From Juglans regia (lineage: Eukaryota; Streptophyta; Magnoliopsida; Fagales; Juglandaceae), in NCBI RefSeq assembly GCF_001411555.2, contig NC_049914.1, positions 13,399,298-13,463,297 on the forward strand: a stretch of 64,000 nucleotides of DNA, in the 5' to 3' direction. The notes below the pieces were generated by a model that saw only the letters and a program-made list of their open reading frames with translations, had not been told where the DNA came from and did no database searches. Shown piece after piece: positions 1 through 11,136 of the stretch (within the stretch, counting starts at the first letter, position 1; every line of letters starts with the position of its first letter). A program made the translations under genes and the position numbers.

Positions 1-59
1 TTCGGCATTTAGAACCTTGTAGAGTCATTTTTGAGATTTCAATAATGGCATTATGTGTC

Positions 60-620
60 ATAATGTTCAAACGTTTCACCAAGACGTTCGAACATACGAC
101 GTTTCAATTACATAGTCGTTATGGCTTCTACGTTCGAACTTTCATTGTCTTACATACGGATGTCATTTTCATAAATTTTACATCCCAACGTTTAATGGAT
201 ACGTCTGGACATACTACTTTTTAAACATTATTAAACGACATACGTTCGAACGTGAATATTTTACTTTCGCATGTAAATCACATACGGTTGGACGTTTAAT
301 TATAATGTCCGAACGTACTGATTTTCTACTGTATTCATGCTTCGACGTTCAGACGTTTATATTTACGTTCGCATGTAAAAAAAATACGTTCGAACATATA
401 ACATAAACATCCGAACGTACGTCAGCCAATATTTATTTACTGCTTATGTTCGAACATCTATGTTTTACGTTCGAAAGTATATGTTTTACTTGCGAATGTA
501 AAGGATACACGTTCAAATGTAAATTTATTTACATAGTTTTACGTGCGAACATATGAAATACACGTTCAAACGTTTTATCTTAACTTTCGAACATTTATTT
601 TGCTATGTTCGAATGTTAAT
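60..620. repeat. Subterminal-type array of TTCGAA-centred motifs
   Basis: Dozens of copies of a roughly 10-12 bp motif resembling ACGTTCGAACGT, or one half of it, occur in both orientations and are separated by AT-rich spacers of about 10-25 bases. Many copies carry one substitution, for example CGTTCGCATGT. In CACTA elements, short repeats near the ends bind the element's own TNPA-like protein; that role is inferred here. The same motif returns at about 2165-2300, beside the recognised terminus. Confidence 0.7.
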
Positions 621-775
621 GCAGAGCAGCTTAAAATTAATACAAAAAAATGCATTAATGTAAATAATTTTTGTTTCTTTTCTATGTTCAGGATATGACT
701 CATCCTTTGCATACTAGGAAACGAGGGAGGGAATGAGCCACTGAGGACACCGCTCGTATCAGGGCTCATACTGTT

Positions 776-1923
776 ATGGTAGAGCGAGAGGTCCTGATTA
801 ATGAGTTCGATGAACTCATATGGCAGCAGACGAACCTGAGAGATGTTTTCCTCAGTAGAGGCTGGGAAAATATATGCACATTGAGGGGAAAGGTATACCC
901 CTCAAGGGTTCAGGAGTTCTATATGGGGATGTGTGACATGCCTCAGGACGCATCTTCGGTGACTTGACTGTATACGGTGTTTCCATTGAGATATCACCAT
1001 ATGTCATCGGCGAGCACCTCGGGATTCGTCGAGGAGTTGAGACATTTGCACACGCTACATCCTGTGAGGATGTAGGCACTTCTACATCATCTACTGGCCG
1101 CCCATTTGAGCCAGCATTAGCTAGAGATGCAGACCAGTCAGAGGCCGAGGATACTGGTGTCGAGGCTCGGGATGATGACCGAGACGAGGATTTATACATC
1201 CTCACCGGGAGGGACCGCATGCAGATCGAGCGGAAGAACGCTTTCAACCATAACTATCTGCTACATTTCTTCCGCATGTTGCACCTTATTGTTGCAACAA
1301 ATGTCGATCATGTGGCATATAAAACCACATTTAGTCAGCTTCGGGCATAGTTTTTGATACGAGTGGCACATGAAGAACCTATAGATTTGTCACTACACAT
1401 CTTTGAGAGGATCCGTTACGAGGCGAGCATCGTCTCCACGGATAATCTCTCATATGGTGTCCTCATCAGCCAACTATTACTTGCACGATGAGTTCCAACC
1501 TAGCCAGAGGAGCGGGTCAAAGATCAGATGAGCCCCCTTGACATGATCACGCATCGACGTAGCATTGGACAGGCGAGGGGACGTCAGCCACCCCCTGTAG
1601 AGGATTTAGTTCCTCTAACACAGCCTGAGCCAGGTCATGTGGGAAGTAGTAGTCAGTATAGGCCGAGTACATCTGTAGGAGATGCACGGCCTGCTTGGGT
1701 TGATGCGGTCATCTCACAGCTGACTGCGCATATCGATCATAAGATCGATCGATCGCTCAAGACTATATCGGTGTCTGCTGCCGAGCTCACCCATCGTGTA
1801 ACTATCCTTAACGACAAGGTTGATACCTTAACTGAGGAGGTACGGAAGTTCGACTTTCGCGGACAACGTTATCATCTGATTGTTGTTTACTACATTCTAT
1901 CATATTTTGTATTTTATTTTTAA
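776..1923 (+). pseudogene. Plant transposon-associated protein, decayed
   Basis: Three open stretches (776-967, 964-1350, 1528-1923) in two frames give one broken protein. The first part has a block ending REFYxxM-like (VQEFYMGMCDM), the middle has FNHNYLLHFFRMLHL and a following DLSLHIFERI block, and the end is a short polar tail with a coiled-coil-like stretch. This order matches the 'putative plant transposon protein' domain often seen inside plant CACTA and retrotransposon bodies. A frameshift near 965 and stops near 1350 and 1490 break it. It lies between the two TTCGAA arrays, so it belongs to the CACTA element. The biochemical role of this domain is not known to me. Confidence 0.55.
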
Positions 1924-2164
1924 TATTTGTAAAGAAAAATATTATTGAATATTTCTATCGTTTTTTAATTTCAATTCTTAATCTTCTTTAATGTTATATT
2001 TTTCAATTTTAATACTAAATCACTGCATTTTAAATATATATTTATATATTACAAATTGTGTATATATAAATATATACAAGTCAATTTTTTAGACTTGTTC
2101 ACAAATTATGTACAATAAAAACTACATAATTTTTAAATTAAAGTCATATTTAATATAAATTTAC

Positions 2165-2428
2165 AATGAACGTTCGAACGTTATTAATTAACATTCGAAC
2201 GTTGGCGCAAACATTTCACGTTCGAACGGTTGCGCCAAAACATTTCACGTTCGCACGTAAATAGCCACAACGTATGAACGTAAATTTTCCATACTTTGGA
2301 ACGTAAAAAAAATCTCATCTGTCTTTAGTGACGGTTTCCAGAAACTATCATAGAAAATGCATTTTAGTGACTGTTTAGGGACTGTCACAATTTCCCAACC
2401 GTAACTAAAAAGCAATTATGTTGTAGTG
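2165..2428 (-). repeat. CACTA terminal and subterminal region
   Basis: TTCGAA-type motifs at 2165-2300 are followed by the tip sequence; the terminal 13 bases at 2416-2428 are the complement of CACTACAACATAA. The base after the tip is host DNA. This is the only firm edge of the element in the window. Confidence 0.75.
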
Positions 2429-2790
2429 CGTACACCAACTCTAACATGAAATAATTAACTAAAAAAACCAGAGGTATCAGAAGTTTCAAATTTCATAAGA
2501 GCATCATGCATCAAAACACATTTGATTAATCACTAGATAAAATGACTGAAAGCTCTTCTAATTGATCATTTAAAGCTAGGTTTTAGAAGAAAAAAAAAAC
2601 TTAGAATCTAAAAGAAGATTAATACTACGAGGAATGGTTTGGCCACAAAAGATTTGTATAAAAGTAAATTCATAAATTAATGCAGCTTGATATGGTCCGT
2701 CATATTGTAAAATTATTTTTATTCTAAAGTAGATCCAATGTTTCACATTAAAACATGTCAGTTTAAGTTAAAAATGAAACTTTAATAGCA
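2429..2790. other. AT-rich intergenic DNA
   Basis: Short stretch between the CACTA end and the copia element. No coding or repeat feature was recognised. Confidence 0.5.
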
Positions 2791-3102
2791 TAGAGGAAGA
2801 TGACAACAAAATTGTATTGTGTGAGGAATTATTTTTATTCTATATATTTTTTGTACAATACTAGAGTTATATACATAGTTGAAGCCAACCAAAAGAATGA
2901 TAGAGGTGCAAGGGAATGTGCTAGCACTACAGCCATGTACAGAGAAGGACAAAAATGTACAGAATTCATTTATAGAGGAAAATCAGCTAACTAATTCTTC
3001 ATAGTGGATAGCTGCATTTTTGGTCTCTTGTACAGTCATGCATGAGCATGTCTGCTTCAGTGACTTGGAGGAAATACTAGATGAACCTTTCAAATCGTGA
3101 GA
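2791..3102 (-). repeat. copia 3' LTR
   Basis: Left-hand member of the LTR pair; it is the 3' LTR because the element reads on the minus strand. It aligns with 8169-8477 from TAGAGGAAGATGAC to the CTTTCAAATC block with about 25-30 differences and two small gaps. It contains the end of the RNase H reading frame. Confidence 0.85.
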
Positions 3103-4651
3103 CTCTCCCTCAAGATGGGCATATATATTTAAGATGTCCATCTTGGATAGTCGGAATTGAAATGCAACTGCTGGCAATGCTTTGGTCAGTATATTTGCAC
3201 ACTGAGATTTGGAAGCAATGTGGACTGGCGTGATGATACCAGCAAGAACTTTTTCTTTAACAAAGTGACAGTCTAACTGTATATGTTTTGTCCTTTCATG
3301 GAAGATAGGATTCTTAGTAAGGTGGAGAGCTGACTGACTATCACAATAGAGCAAAGCAGGTTGTGTGTGTTCTATTTTAAAGTCCTTTAACAAATAAAGT
3401 ATCCAAAAAATTTCTCATCTTGTATGAGCTAAAGCTCGATACTTTGATTCTGCTGAAGATCATGAGACAGTGGTCTGTTTCTTGAATTTCCAGCTGATTA
3501 GAGAGTCACCAATGAACACACAAAAATCAGTGATTGATTTCCTGGTTTCTGGACATGTAGCCCAATCAAAGTCACTGAAAGTTTTGAGGTACAATGAAGT
3601 TTGTGAGAAGAAGAAAATCTTTGTCCAATTGTGCCCTTTATGTACCTCAAGATCCTATGAGCAGCTTGCAAGTGGACTTGAGCTGGTTTGTCCATGAACT
3701 GAGTTAAAATATTGACAGCATATGTGATGTCAGGTCGTGTGCTTGTCAAGTAAATCAACCTACCTACAAATCTTTTGTAGCCTGTAATATCAGTCAATAA
3801 GTCTGTGTGAGAATGAGCCAATTTGTGGTTAACTACTATGGGAGTGTTAACTGGTTTGCAACCAAAAAGGCCCACATCTTCAAGGATTTCAAGGTTGTAC
3901 TTCCTTTGGCAAAGGTGAATACTTGCTGTAGTTTGAGCAATCTCTAGACCCAATAAATATTTTGAGGATCCAAGGTCCTTGATCTTAAATTGAGAGTAAA
4001 TTGAGAGTGCAAGTGTAGCTTGACAGATTCAATTGTAGCCAAACTTGAGCTTCCTATGAGAATGTCATCTACATAGACTAAAAGAGCAATATATCCATCC
4101 TTATTTGATCTTGTGAATAATGAGTAGTCAGACTTTGACTGTTGAAAGCCAATGGCAACAAGAGCTGAAGAAAACTTTGAATGTCACTGCCAAAAGGCTT
4201 GTTTCAAGCCATACAAGGACTTTTGCAATTTACACACCATCCTTTTATTTCCATGTGAATGAGACTCCCCCTAAACTTGATAGCCTGGAGGTAACTCTAT
4301 GTAAATTTTTTCTTCAAGATCTCCATGAAGAAATGCATTGTTAACATCCAATTGACATAAATGTCAATTGTGGATGGCTGCCAAGGCTAGGAACAATCTG
4401 ACAGTGGTGATTTTAGCAACAAGACTGAAGGTTTCTTGATAATTGAAGCCTTCTATTTGTGTGTAGCCCTTGGCCACCAATCTGGCCTTGTACTTGTCCA
4501 CTGTGCCATCAGATCTCAGCTTTACTTTATAGACATATTTGCATCTTACTACTGACTTACTTGTAGGTAAGGGGCTAAGTATCCATGTTTTGTTAGCCTC
4601 TAAAGCCTTCAACTTAGATTCCATGGCCTCTCTCCAGTGCTCATACAACAC
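2983..4651 (-). pseudogene. copia reverse transcriptase and RNase H remnant
   Basis: Reading leftwards: 4651-4364 gives the RT start ([11 protein letters not shown], the copia RT block), then a broken stretch in which the catalytic YVDD lies at about 4064-4075, then 3953-3498 (GRLIYLTSTRPDITYAV, the copia RT-RNase H connector), then 3393-2983 with the RNase H pieces YCDSQSALHL and RTKHIQLDCHFV. At least one stop and several frame changes lie between the pieces. The active-site YVDD survives but the protein cannot be made whole. It would have copied element RNA into DNA in cytoplasmic particles. Confidence 0.88.
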
Positions 4652-5099
4652 TGCCTCATTATAAGATTTAGGTTCATGTGTAAGGGGTAGAAAGATAGAG
4701 TATGCTTTGTGAAAGGGAGAGAGTTGGGCATAGGAGAGGTAATTTTGAATGGGATGAGTTGTGATTGAGTGAGTTTAGTGTTGTGTGGAGGAAATTGGAC
4801 TGACAGTTAAGTGGCAATGATAATCATTCAAATAAATGGGTGGTTGTCTCACTCGATCAGATCTTCTTAGGTGAATGTCATGGGATTGATCATCATTGTT
4901 GGGAGGTGCTATCTAAGATTGATCATTAGTGCTAGCAGATTGTGATTGGTTATCAGTGTGTGGAGGGACTAAAGAAAGGGACTATTATTAGAATTGGCAT
5001 TGTTATCAGAATTGAGTGGATAAGCAGCAATAGAGGAATCAATAGCAGAAGAAGTAGGATAAGGGTGAGGTGAAAAATCTGGTAAAGCTGGAGGAAAAG

Positions 5100-5690
5100 T
5101 TAATCAAAGGCATTGTGAGGAGAGGCAGGGTTAGGAGATTGGAAAGGGAAGATGTTTTCATGGAAAACCACATCCTTAGAAATGAAGGATGTTTGAGTGT
5201 CTAAGTCAAAGAGTTTGTAACCCTTGACTCCTGCTGGGTAGCCAAGAAAAAGGCATCTTTTGGACCTTGGATCAAACTTGGTCCTGTTGTGTTGAATGGT
5301 GGAGGAAAAACACAAACAACCAAAGATCTTGAGGTGGTTGTATGAGGGTGTAGTGAAAAAAAGGACCTCAAATGGTGATTTGTTATTGAGGATAGGTGTA
5401 GGAACACGATTGATTAAGTGTGCTGTAGTGAGGATGGCATATCCACAAAACTTGATTGGGAGAGATGCTTGAAACAGGATGGCTCGAGCAACAAAGAGGA
5501 GATATTGATGTTTCAATTCAACAACTCCAGTCTGTTGTGGAGTGTAGACACAAGATCTTTGACGCAAAATGCCATGGAGGATTTAAAAATCAGTCATTTT
5601 AAATTCAAGGCCATTGTCAAATCTAAATTGTTTCATTTGTGCATTGAATTGGGTTTTTATCATATGAACAAATGATTGCAAGAGTGGCCT
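5100..5690 (-). pseudogene. copia integrase core remnant
   Basis: The open part at 5567-5100 contains the end of the integrase core, TPQQTGVVELKHQ. Here the VVE glutamate is the third catalytic acid, and the usual R after it is L. It is followed by the AHLINRVPT, SPFEVLF and KCLFLGY-like (KRCLFLGYPAGVKGY) blocks that are standard for copia. The upstream core with the first two aspartates is broken by frame changes around 5570-5820. Integrase would have joined the cDNA to host DNA; this copy is dead. Confidence 0.85.
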
Positions 5691-5819
5691 TAATTTAGTT
5701 TTGAATTTCATTAAGAAAACCCAAGAGGTTCTGCTATAGTCATCAACTATTGTCAGAAAGTAATGATGACCTTGAAGAGATGCTTGTGAATAAGGTCCCC
5801 ATATATCACAACGGACAAG

Positions 5820-6539
5820 TTAAAAAATAGAAGATGAGACAGAATTGCTTAATGAAAAAGGCTTTCTCTTTTGTTTGGCCAAATGACTAACAATACATTG
5901 AATGTGTTCATCAAACTTTACATTAGGAGCAATATACTTGATTACACTCATCCTCTGATGAGAAATATGTCTTAATCTAAAGTGCCAAAGGTCAAAAGGT
6001 TGTTGTGTGTTGGCATTGAAAGCTTTATGTTGTGAGGCCGGATGGATGGAAGCAGGAATAATGGAGCGAGATGTCCTAGTATTGCTATAGAATGAACTTT
6101 GAAGGAGGAAATAGAGGCATTGGTGCATTTTAGCAAGCCCAATTGTCATCCAAGGAAAAATGGCCTGTATGGAACAGAAATTTTTCAAGAAAATGAGGCA
6201 CAAAGATGAGTCATGAGTAAGTTTACTGGCAGAAATGAGATTGAAGGTAAATGAAGGGATACAAAGTACCCCTGTGAGAGCGAGGGATTCTGAAATCTTA
6301 ACATTTCCAATATGAGTAACCCTAGCTTGAGTTTTGTTTGGAAGTTGGACATAGGCATGTGTCTCTTGAGAGACGGATGTGAGAACGGAAGGAGAACATA
6401 CCATATGGTATGTGGCTCTAGTGTCAACAATCCATTCTATGGTATTCAAGTTTGAGTGATGCAATGATGAGTGTTTTTTAGCAGATAAACCAAAAACACT
6501 TGGAATATTAGAGAGGGTGGATAGTTTTATACTTGCCAT
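5820..6539 (-). pseudogene. copia protease and GAG-pre-integrase remnant
   Basis: This stretch holds the aspartic protease start WIVDTRATYHMV, followed by a GAG-pre-integrase block with LWHFRLRHISHQRM and a broken zinc-binding segment. Copia proteases normally read D-S/T-G-A at the active site; here it is D-T-R-A, so the glycine is replaced by arginine and the enzyme should be inactive even apart from other damage. It lies directly upstream of the integrase core, as expected. Confidence 0.85.
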
Positions 6540-7222
6540 GTTGGAATAAGCAGTGTTGCCATTGGTGTTCTTGATGGATGGGACAAAAGAGTGATCATGA
6601 GACTGTGATGCCTGAGCATTGGCAAGGGATATGAGCTGCTAAATTTGTGTTTGATTGAGAGGTAGCTGAGGAGAAGCTACAAGTTCTTTCTCTTGGCCAT
6701 TACTATGAGAGGTGACCTAATTTGCTAAGGGTGGTGGCCTTGTTTTAGTGAACTTGAAGTTGGGTGGAAACCCAATCAGCCTATATCAATTGTCTTTGGT
6801 ATGCCCATTCTTCCCACAATGATTGAAAATGAGGTCATTTCAGTCATTCTTCCTGTTTGGACCTTGATATGCTGCTAAGGTTGAATATTCTGGTGCAGGT
6901 GACATGATGGTGCGAGCTTGCCTTTGTCTTTCTTCTTGCAAGACTAGGGAGAAGGTTTTATCCAGGCTTGGCATGAGACTTATCAATATTATATGTCCTC
7001 TAATTCTATCAAAATAGTCATTTAAACTCATTGAAATTTAAAAACATAGTCTACTTGTTGAGCCTTACCAACATCACTTAGAGCATGGCAAGTGCAGTGT
7101 CCACATGAGTAGTGAGGCACGGAACGATAGTTGTTCAACTCTTCCCAAACAGCATTCAACTTGGTAAAGTAGTCACTCACAGACTGATTTCCTTGAACAA
7201 TGGAACTGAGTTGATGTGGTAA

Positions 7223-7896
7223 GAGCATCCTCATTGGCTTGGCCAAATTCATCTTCAAAATTTAGCCAATATCACACTTTTTTACATTTGCTATTCCATT
7301 TAAATTCAACCCCCACATTGGATTATGCATTCACTCTTTATATAATAATAAAATATTATTAATTTAATAATTTTTTCATTTAATTTATTTTTATCACATT
7401 TTGTACCTCCACCAATTAAATGTTAATAATAATAATTATATTTTAATTAAATTAATATTAAAAAATCATATTTTTAAAAGTCATTTAATGCTAATAAAAA
7501 AAATATTTGATTAAACTCATTTAAAATTCTATCTAAATTTTTTAATTATAGATGACTTGAGATAAGTTTAGATGGATTGTGAATAGTAATGAGATGAGTT
7601 GTGAATAGTAGTGAGATTTGTGAGTTAAAGTTGCTGAATAATAATGAATAGTAGTGAGATGAGTTGAGATGAGCTGAGATGTCCTGCGAATCCAAACATC
7701 TCCTAATGTTTGTTTGGAGTGAGAAATTAGTATTTTAATGTTTGGTGAATCAATTGTGGTTCTCCATATTTGGCCAACCACTGTAGTAAAAGTCTAAATT
7801 ATTTTAGATTTGCCCAATTCAATGTGGGATGTTTTTTACATCAATTATGCAAATTTTAGCCAATATTCTCATTTGGCCAAGCCAATGAGGATGCTC
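7223..7896. mobile_element. PIF/Harbinger-type (Tourist-like) MITE in gag
   Basis: The ends form a terminal inverted repeat of about 25 bases: GAGCATCCTCATTGGCTTGG at 7223 and its complement ending at 7896. The element is flanked by TAA at 7220-7222 and TAA at 7897-7899. A 3-bp TAA/TTA duplication is typical of PIF/Harbinger and Tourist elements. The interior is AT-rich and non-coding. Inverted similarity continues inside the tips (CCCACATTGGATT-like on the left, its complement on the right). It interrupts the copia gag frame, so it is younger than the copia element. Confidence 0.85.
7541..7765. repeat. GAGATGAGTTGAGATG-type repeat inside the MITE
   Basis: The stretch is made of short related units such as GAATAGTAGTGAGATGAG and ends near a TGTTTGTTTGG block. 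The same vocabulary occurs in MITE copies at 16.5, 41.8 and 44.7 kb. It therefore looks like either a part of that family nested within the Harbinger-type MITE or a shared internal module. Edges are not clear. Confidence 0.5.
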
Positions 7897-8168
7897 TAAG
7901 TGATATATTCCTACATTATTAGGTTGAGCAAATCAATCTTTGAGCTTTTCCCACACTTTTTGTACGGAGTTGATGTATAGCACATTTAAGGCTATGTCTT
8001 TGGATATGGAGCTGAGGATCCAAGACAACAAGAGGTTATTACACCTCATCCATGGCACATACAAATGGCTGGATTGCTCTAGGGTAGGTACAGATCCATC
8101 AAGAAAGCCTAGTTTATTTTTTATGGATATGGCCAGAGTGAAGGTCCATGAGAGATAGTCAGGGCCTA

Positions 8169-8477
8169 TAGAGGAAGATGACAGTAGAATTGTGTGAGGA
8201 ATTATTTTTATTCCATATCTTTTTTGTACAATACTAGAGAGTTATATACATGGTTGAAGCCAACCAAAAGAATGACAGAGGTGCGATGGAATGTGCTAGC
8301 ACTACAATCATGTATAGAGAAGGATAAAAATGTACAAAATTCATTTACAGAGGAAAATCAGCTAACTAATTCTTCATAGTGGACATCGGCATTTTTGGTC
8401 TCTTGTACAGTTGTGCATGAGAATGTCTGCTTCTGTGACTTGGAGAAAATACCAGATGAACCTTTCAAATCTTGAGA
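8169..8477 (-). repeat. copia 5' LTR
   Basis: Right-hand LTR, the promoter-side LTR of the minus-strand element. It matches 2791-3102. The amount of divergence between the two implies an old insertion, since LTRs are identical when an element lands. Confidence 0.85.
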
Positions 8478-9904
8478 GTTTGTGTGTTTACTTTTATGAA
8501 ATAATAATAATAACAACTTAATGAAACAGAAAATGATAATGTAAGTCAAAAATAACCAAAAAATAATAAGACAATAACAAATAAAAAATAAGAAAAGAAA
8601 AGCATGGTGACCATACGTGTTGTCCTTTTTGTTTTGCTATTTCTTATTAATATTTTCAATGTTCAGCAAGGGCATTTTAGAAAGTGTTGGGTCTGAATTG
8701 AAGATTTTAGAAGCTAGTGACAAGAAATATGGTAGTTTGGGAGTGAAAGTGTTGGTTTTGTAGTTTGGGTGCAATTTGAAAGGAAGTAATATTTTGAGGG
8801 TGCAAAATGAGATTTCTCCAATAATTACTATATATTCCAATAATAATTCTATGATCACTCAAATGTTGACCATTCAATAATTACTTACTTTGTGACATAT
8901 CAAAGTGACCTTCACCTTGGTTTAGAATCTAAGAGAACTTGTATTAATTCAATGCATCATATATATCTACAAATATATAATAAACTCAAATTAGTCATCA
9001 CATACTAATCAAGACAAATAATCTAATTGGTTAATATATATATATATATACGTATATATATATATATTATATGTTATAGCCTTATCAAGTGAAATACCGA
9101 TTATATATATATATATATATAATAAATAAATATATACGCCCAATATTAATAAACATTCATCTCCTAAAACATTAATCATCTTCTAAAATAAAATCAGAAC
9201 AAGGTTTTAGAGCAATGAGATCTACGAGGAAGATGATCATCTATATATGCTTAGGGAATGAGCTAGCTAAGTTTCAAATTGCATAAGTACCAAGCCGCGC
9301 CTTTAATTTGTTTAAGAAGGTCAATATAGTAAATAAGAGATGAAATAATTGAAATGGTAAAAGGATAAGAAAGTAGAAGAAAAAGAAAACAAAGCTCTTA
9401 TGATTCTAAGACCTCGATCAATCGCTTGTTCCTAAAATGATTCTGAAATAATTGTCATGTGTTTGGCCTGTTTTAGCTCTTAAATTGTTATGCCATGTGA
9501 ACTACTCCGCCATCAAAGTCTGAATTAAATCTGATTTTGGGTTTTATAGTCTTCCAACACTACTAATTTACTTCCAGGGCCTTTTATTCATTGGGATCTA
9601 ATTAATTAATTGATCTCTAAATTTCAGGTCTAAAATTCAACTCCTCACTCATTTTTATTAACTCTAATTTGTCCAAAACCTCACTGGATTTATTCAATTT
9701 CTCTTTGTCATTCGAGTCTTATCTAATCTGAATTTGGGTGTCTTAAATCTCCATATTTTGCCGAATTTTATCTTATTCCTTAATGGTAGCCACAAATGTC
9801 TCTGCCGAAGTAGCTATATATACAACCTATGTGCTCAACATTGACATCATGCATCGAATCCTCATTTACATCACAGACGTATCAAGATTTGAGAGAATGT
9901 TTTT
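8478..9904. other. AT-rich intergenic DNA with TA microsatellites
   Basis: No coding sequence was recognised. It holds two TA dinucleotide tracts (about 9036-9068 and 9101-9122). The open stretch at 8637-8858 (minus) has no recognisable motif. Confidence 0.5.
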
Positions 9905-11124
9905 GATAGAATGGTATAAAAAGGGAAATTGCAAAATTTATAGAACAATACCTTATATGTCCGGAAGTCAAGGCAGAACACCAGAGACCAACAGGGTTGT
10001 TGCAACCACTTCAAATTCCTAAATTGAAATGGGAGCATGTCGCTATGGATTTTGTGACAAGATTACCACGGACATCGAGTGGTCAAGATGCAGTGTGGGT
10101 AATAGTAGACCGACTGACGAAGACTGCCCACTTTGTACCCATTAGAGTTTCCTATAAGTTGGAAAAGTTAGCTCAAATATATGTGCAAGAGATAGTCAGA
10201 TTACATGGGGTGCCGGTATCCATCATATCAGATAGGGATCCCTGTTTCACATCGAAGCTTTGGAGAAGCCTGCAGAGGGTCATGGGCACCGATTTAAATT
10301 TCAGTACTACTTTCCACCCACAGATGGATGGTCTATCAGAAATGACCATTCAAATCTTGGAGGACATGTTGAGGGCTTGCATTTTGGATTTCAGGGGTAC
10401 TTGGATATGATACCTTCCTTGGTTGAATTTGCTTATAATAATAGTTATCAAGCAAGTATTGAGATAACAACTTATGAAGCGTTGTCTGGTAGGAGCTGTC
10501 GATCCCCCCTATGCTAGGATGAGGTGGGTGAGAGACGCATCTTGGGGCCAGAGATCATACAAAAAATAATGAAAAATATAAAAATCATCTGGGGTAGGCT
10601 AAAGACAACTCAGAGTCGACAAAATAGTTATACAAATATTTTTCGTTGCCAACTAGAGTTTGAGGTTGGGGAAAAAGTGTTTCTAAGGGTTACACCAATG
10701 AGAGGAATAATGAGATTTGAGAAAAATGGGAAGTTGAGCCCTAGGTTTGTTGGGCCCTTTGAGATTCTTGACCAAATTGGCCCGATAGCTAATAGAGTGG
10801 CCCAAACACCAACACTCTCGGGTGTGCACAATGTGTTCCATGTGTCCATGCTGAGAAAGTACGTCCCCAATCCCACCCACATTATTACTATGAGCCACTT
10901 TAGATTCAAGAAAATCTTACCTATGCCGAAGAATTAGTGCGAATTTTGGAACGTAAAGAGCAGGTGTTATGGACTCGAATTATTTCATTAGTCAAAGTAT
11001 TGTGGAAACATCACGGTGTTGGAGAAGCTTCTTAGGAGATTGAGGAAGATATGCGTCAAACGCCCACACCTATTTGAGGGGAATCTTCATAACCCATACC
11101 AAATTCCAATGATAGAATTTTTAT
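9905..11124 (+). pseudogene. Ty3/gypsy integrase, 3' part of pol
   Basis: The readable protein starts with a fragment of the zinc-binding domain (KAEHQRPTGLLQPL), then the integrase core: KWEHVAMDFVTRLP with the first aspartate, then VSIISDRDPCFTSKLW with the second, then FHPQMDGLSEM where the third acid region is (usually GQSERT). A frameshift lies near 10390-10400, and an in-frame TAG at 10515-10517 falls where the family usually has tryptophan. The C-terminal part (GEKVFLRVTPMRG, KLSPRFVGPFEI, HNVFHVSMLRKYVP) is clear. A last shift follows near 10937, after which the ILERKEQVL and VKVLWKHHG blocks are still visible. No protease or RT is present upstream, so the element is truncated. Confidence 0.88.
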
Positions 11125-11136
11125 AAGGGAGAGGGA
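11125..11136 (+). other. Polypurine tract
   Basis: AAGGGAGAGGGA lies directly before the TG that starts the LTR. This is the site that primes plus-strand synthesis in LTR elements. Confidence 0.75.

Larger units (their letters stand above)
1..2428. mobile_element. CACTA (En/Spm) DNA transposon, one end
   Basis: The right boundary is set by the last bases, which read inward on the minus strand as CACTACAACATAATTGC. This is the CACTA hallmark terminus and ends at 2428. Just inside it is the sequence around 2328-2410 with a run of gacggtt/gactgtt-type blocks, typical of plant CACTA tips. Arrays of a TTCGAA-centred motif lie at about 60-620 and 2165-2300 on both sides of a coding remnant, as expected for subterminal binding-site repeats. 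The other end lies left of the window, so length and the 3-bp target duplication cannot be checked. No TNPD-type transposase is visible, so this may be a non-autonomous copy. Confidence 0.75.
6840..8158 (-). pseudogene. copia gag, split by a MITE
   Basis: The N-terminal half is read from about 8158 down to 7900 (a conserved VWEKLKDWFAQ-like stretch, broken). The second half runs from about 7222 to 6840 and includes SSIVQGNQSVSDYFTKLNAV, the UBN2-type copia gag signature. Between them is a 674-bp MITE (7223-7896) with a TAA duplication, so the two halves were contiguous before it landed. Further stops and shifts occur near 7030. The gag would have formed the particle shell. Confidence 0.85.
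2791..8477 (-). mobile_element. Ty1/copia LTR retrotransposon, decayed
   Basis: Two direct repeats of about 310 bp (2791-3102 and 8169-8477), roughly nine bases in ten identical by eye, flank a minus-strand pol order of gag, protease, integrase, reverse transcriptase, RNase H. That order, with integrase before RT, defines copia. A purine-rich tract (minus strand GAGGGAGAGT, about 3100-3112) sits beside the left LTR as a polypurine tract should. Removing a nested MITE leaves about 5.0 kb, a normal copia length. Every domain carries stops or frameshifts, so it is inactive. No clear methionine-tRNA primer site was seen beside the right LTR, and LTR edges are approximate because TG/CA ends are not obvious. 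Confidence 0.9.
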
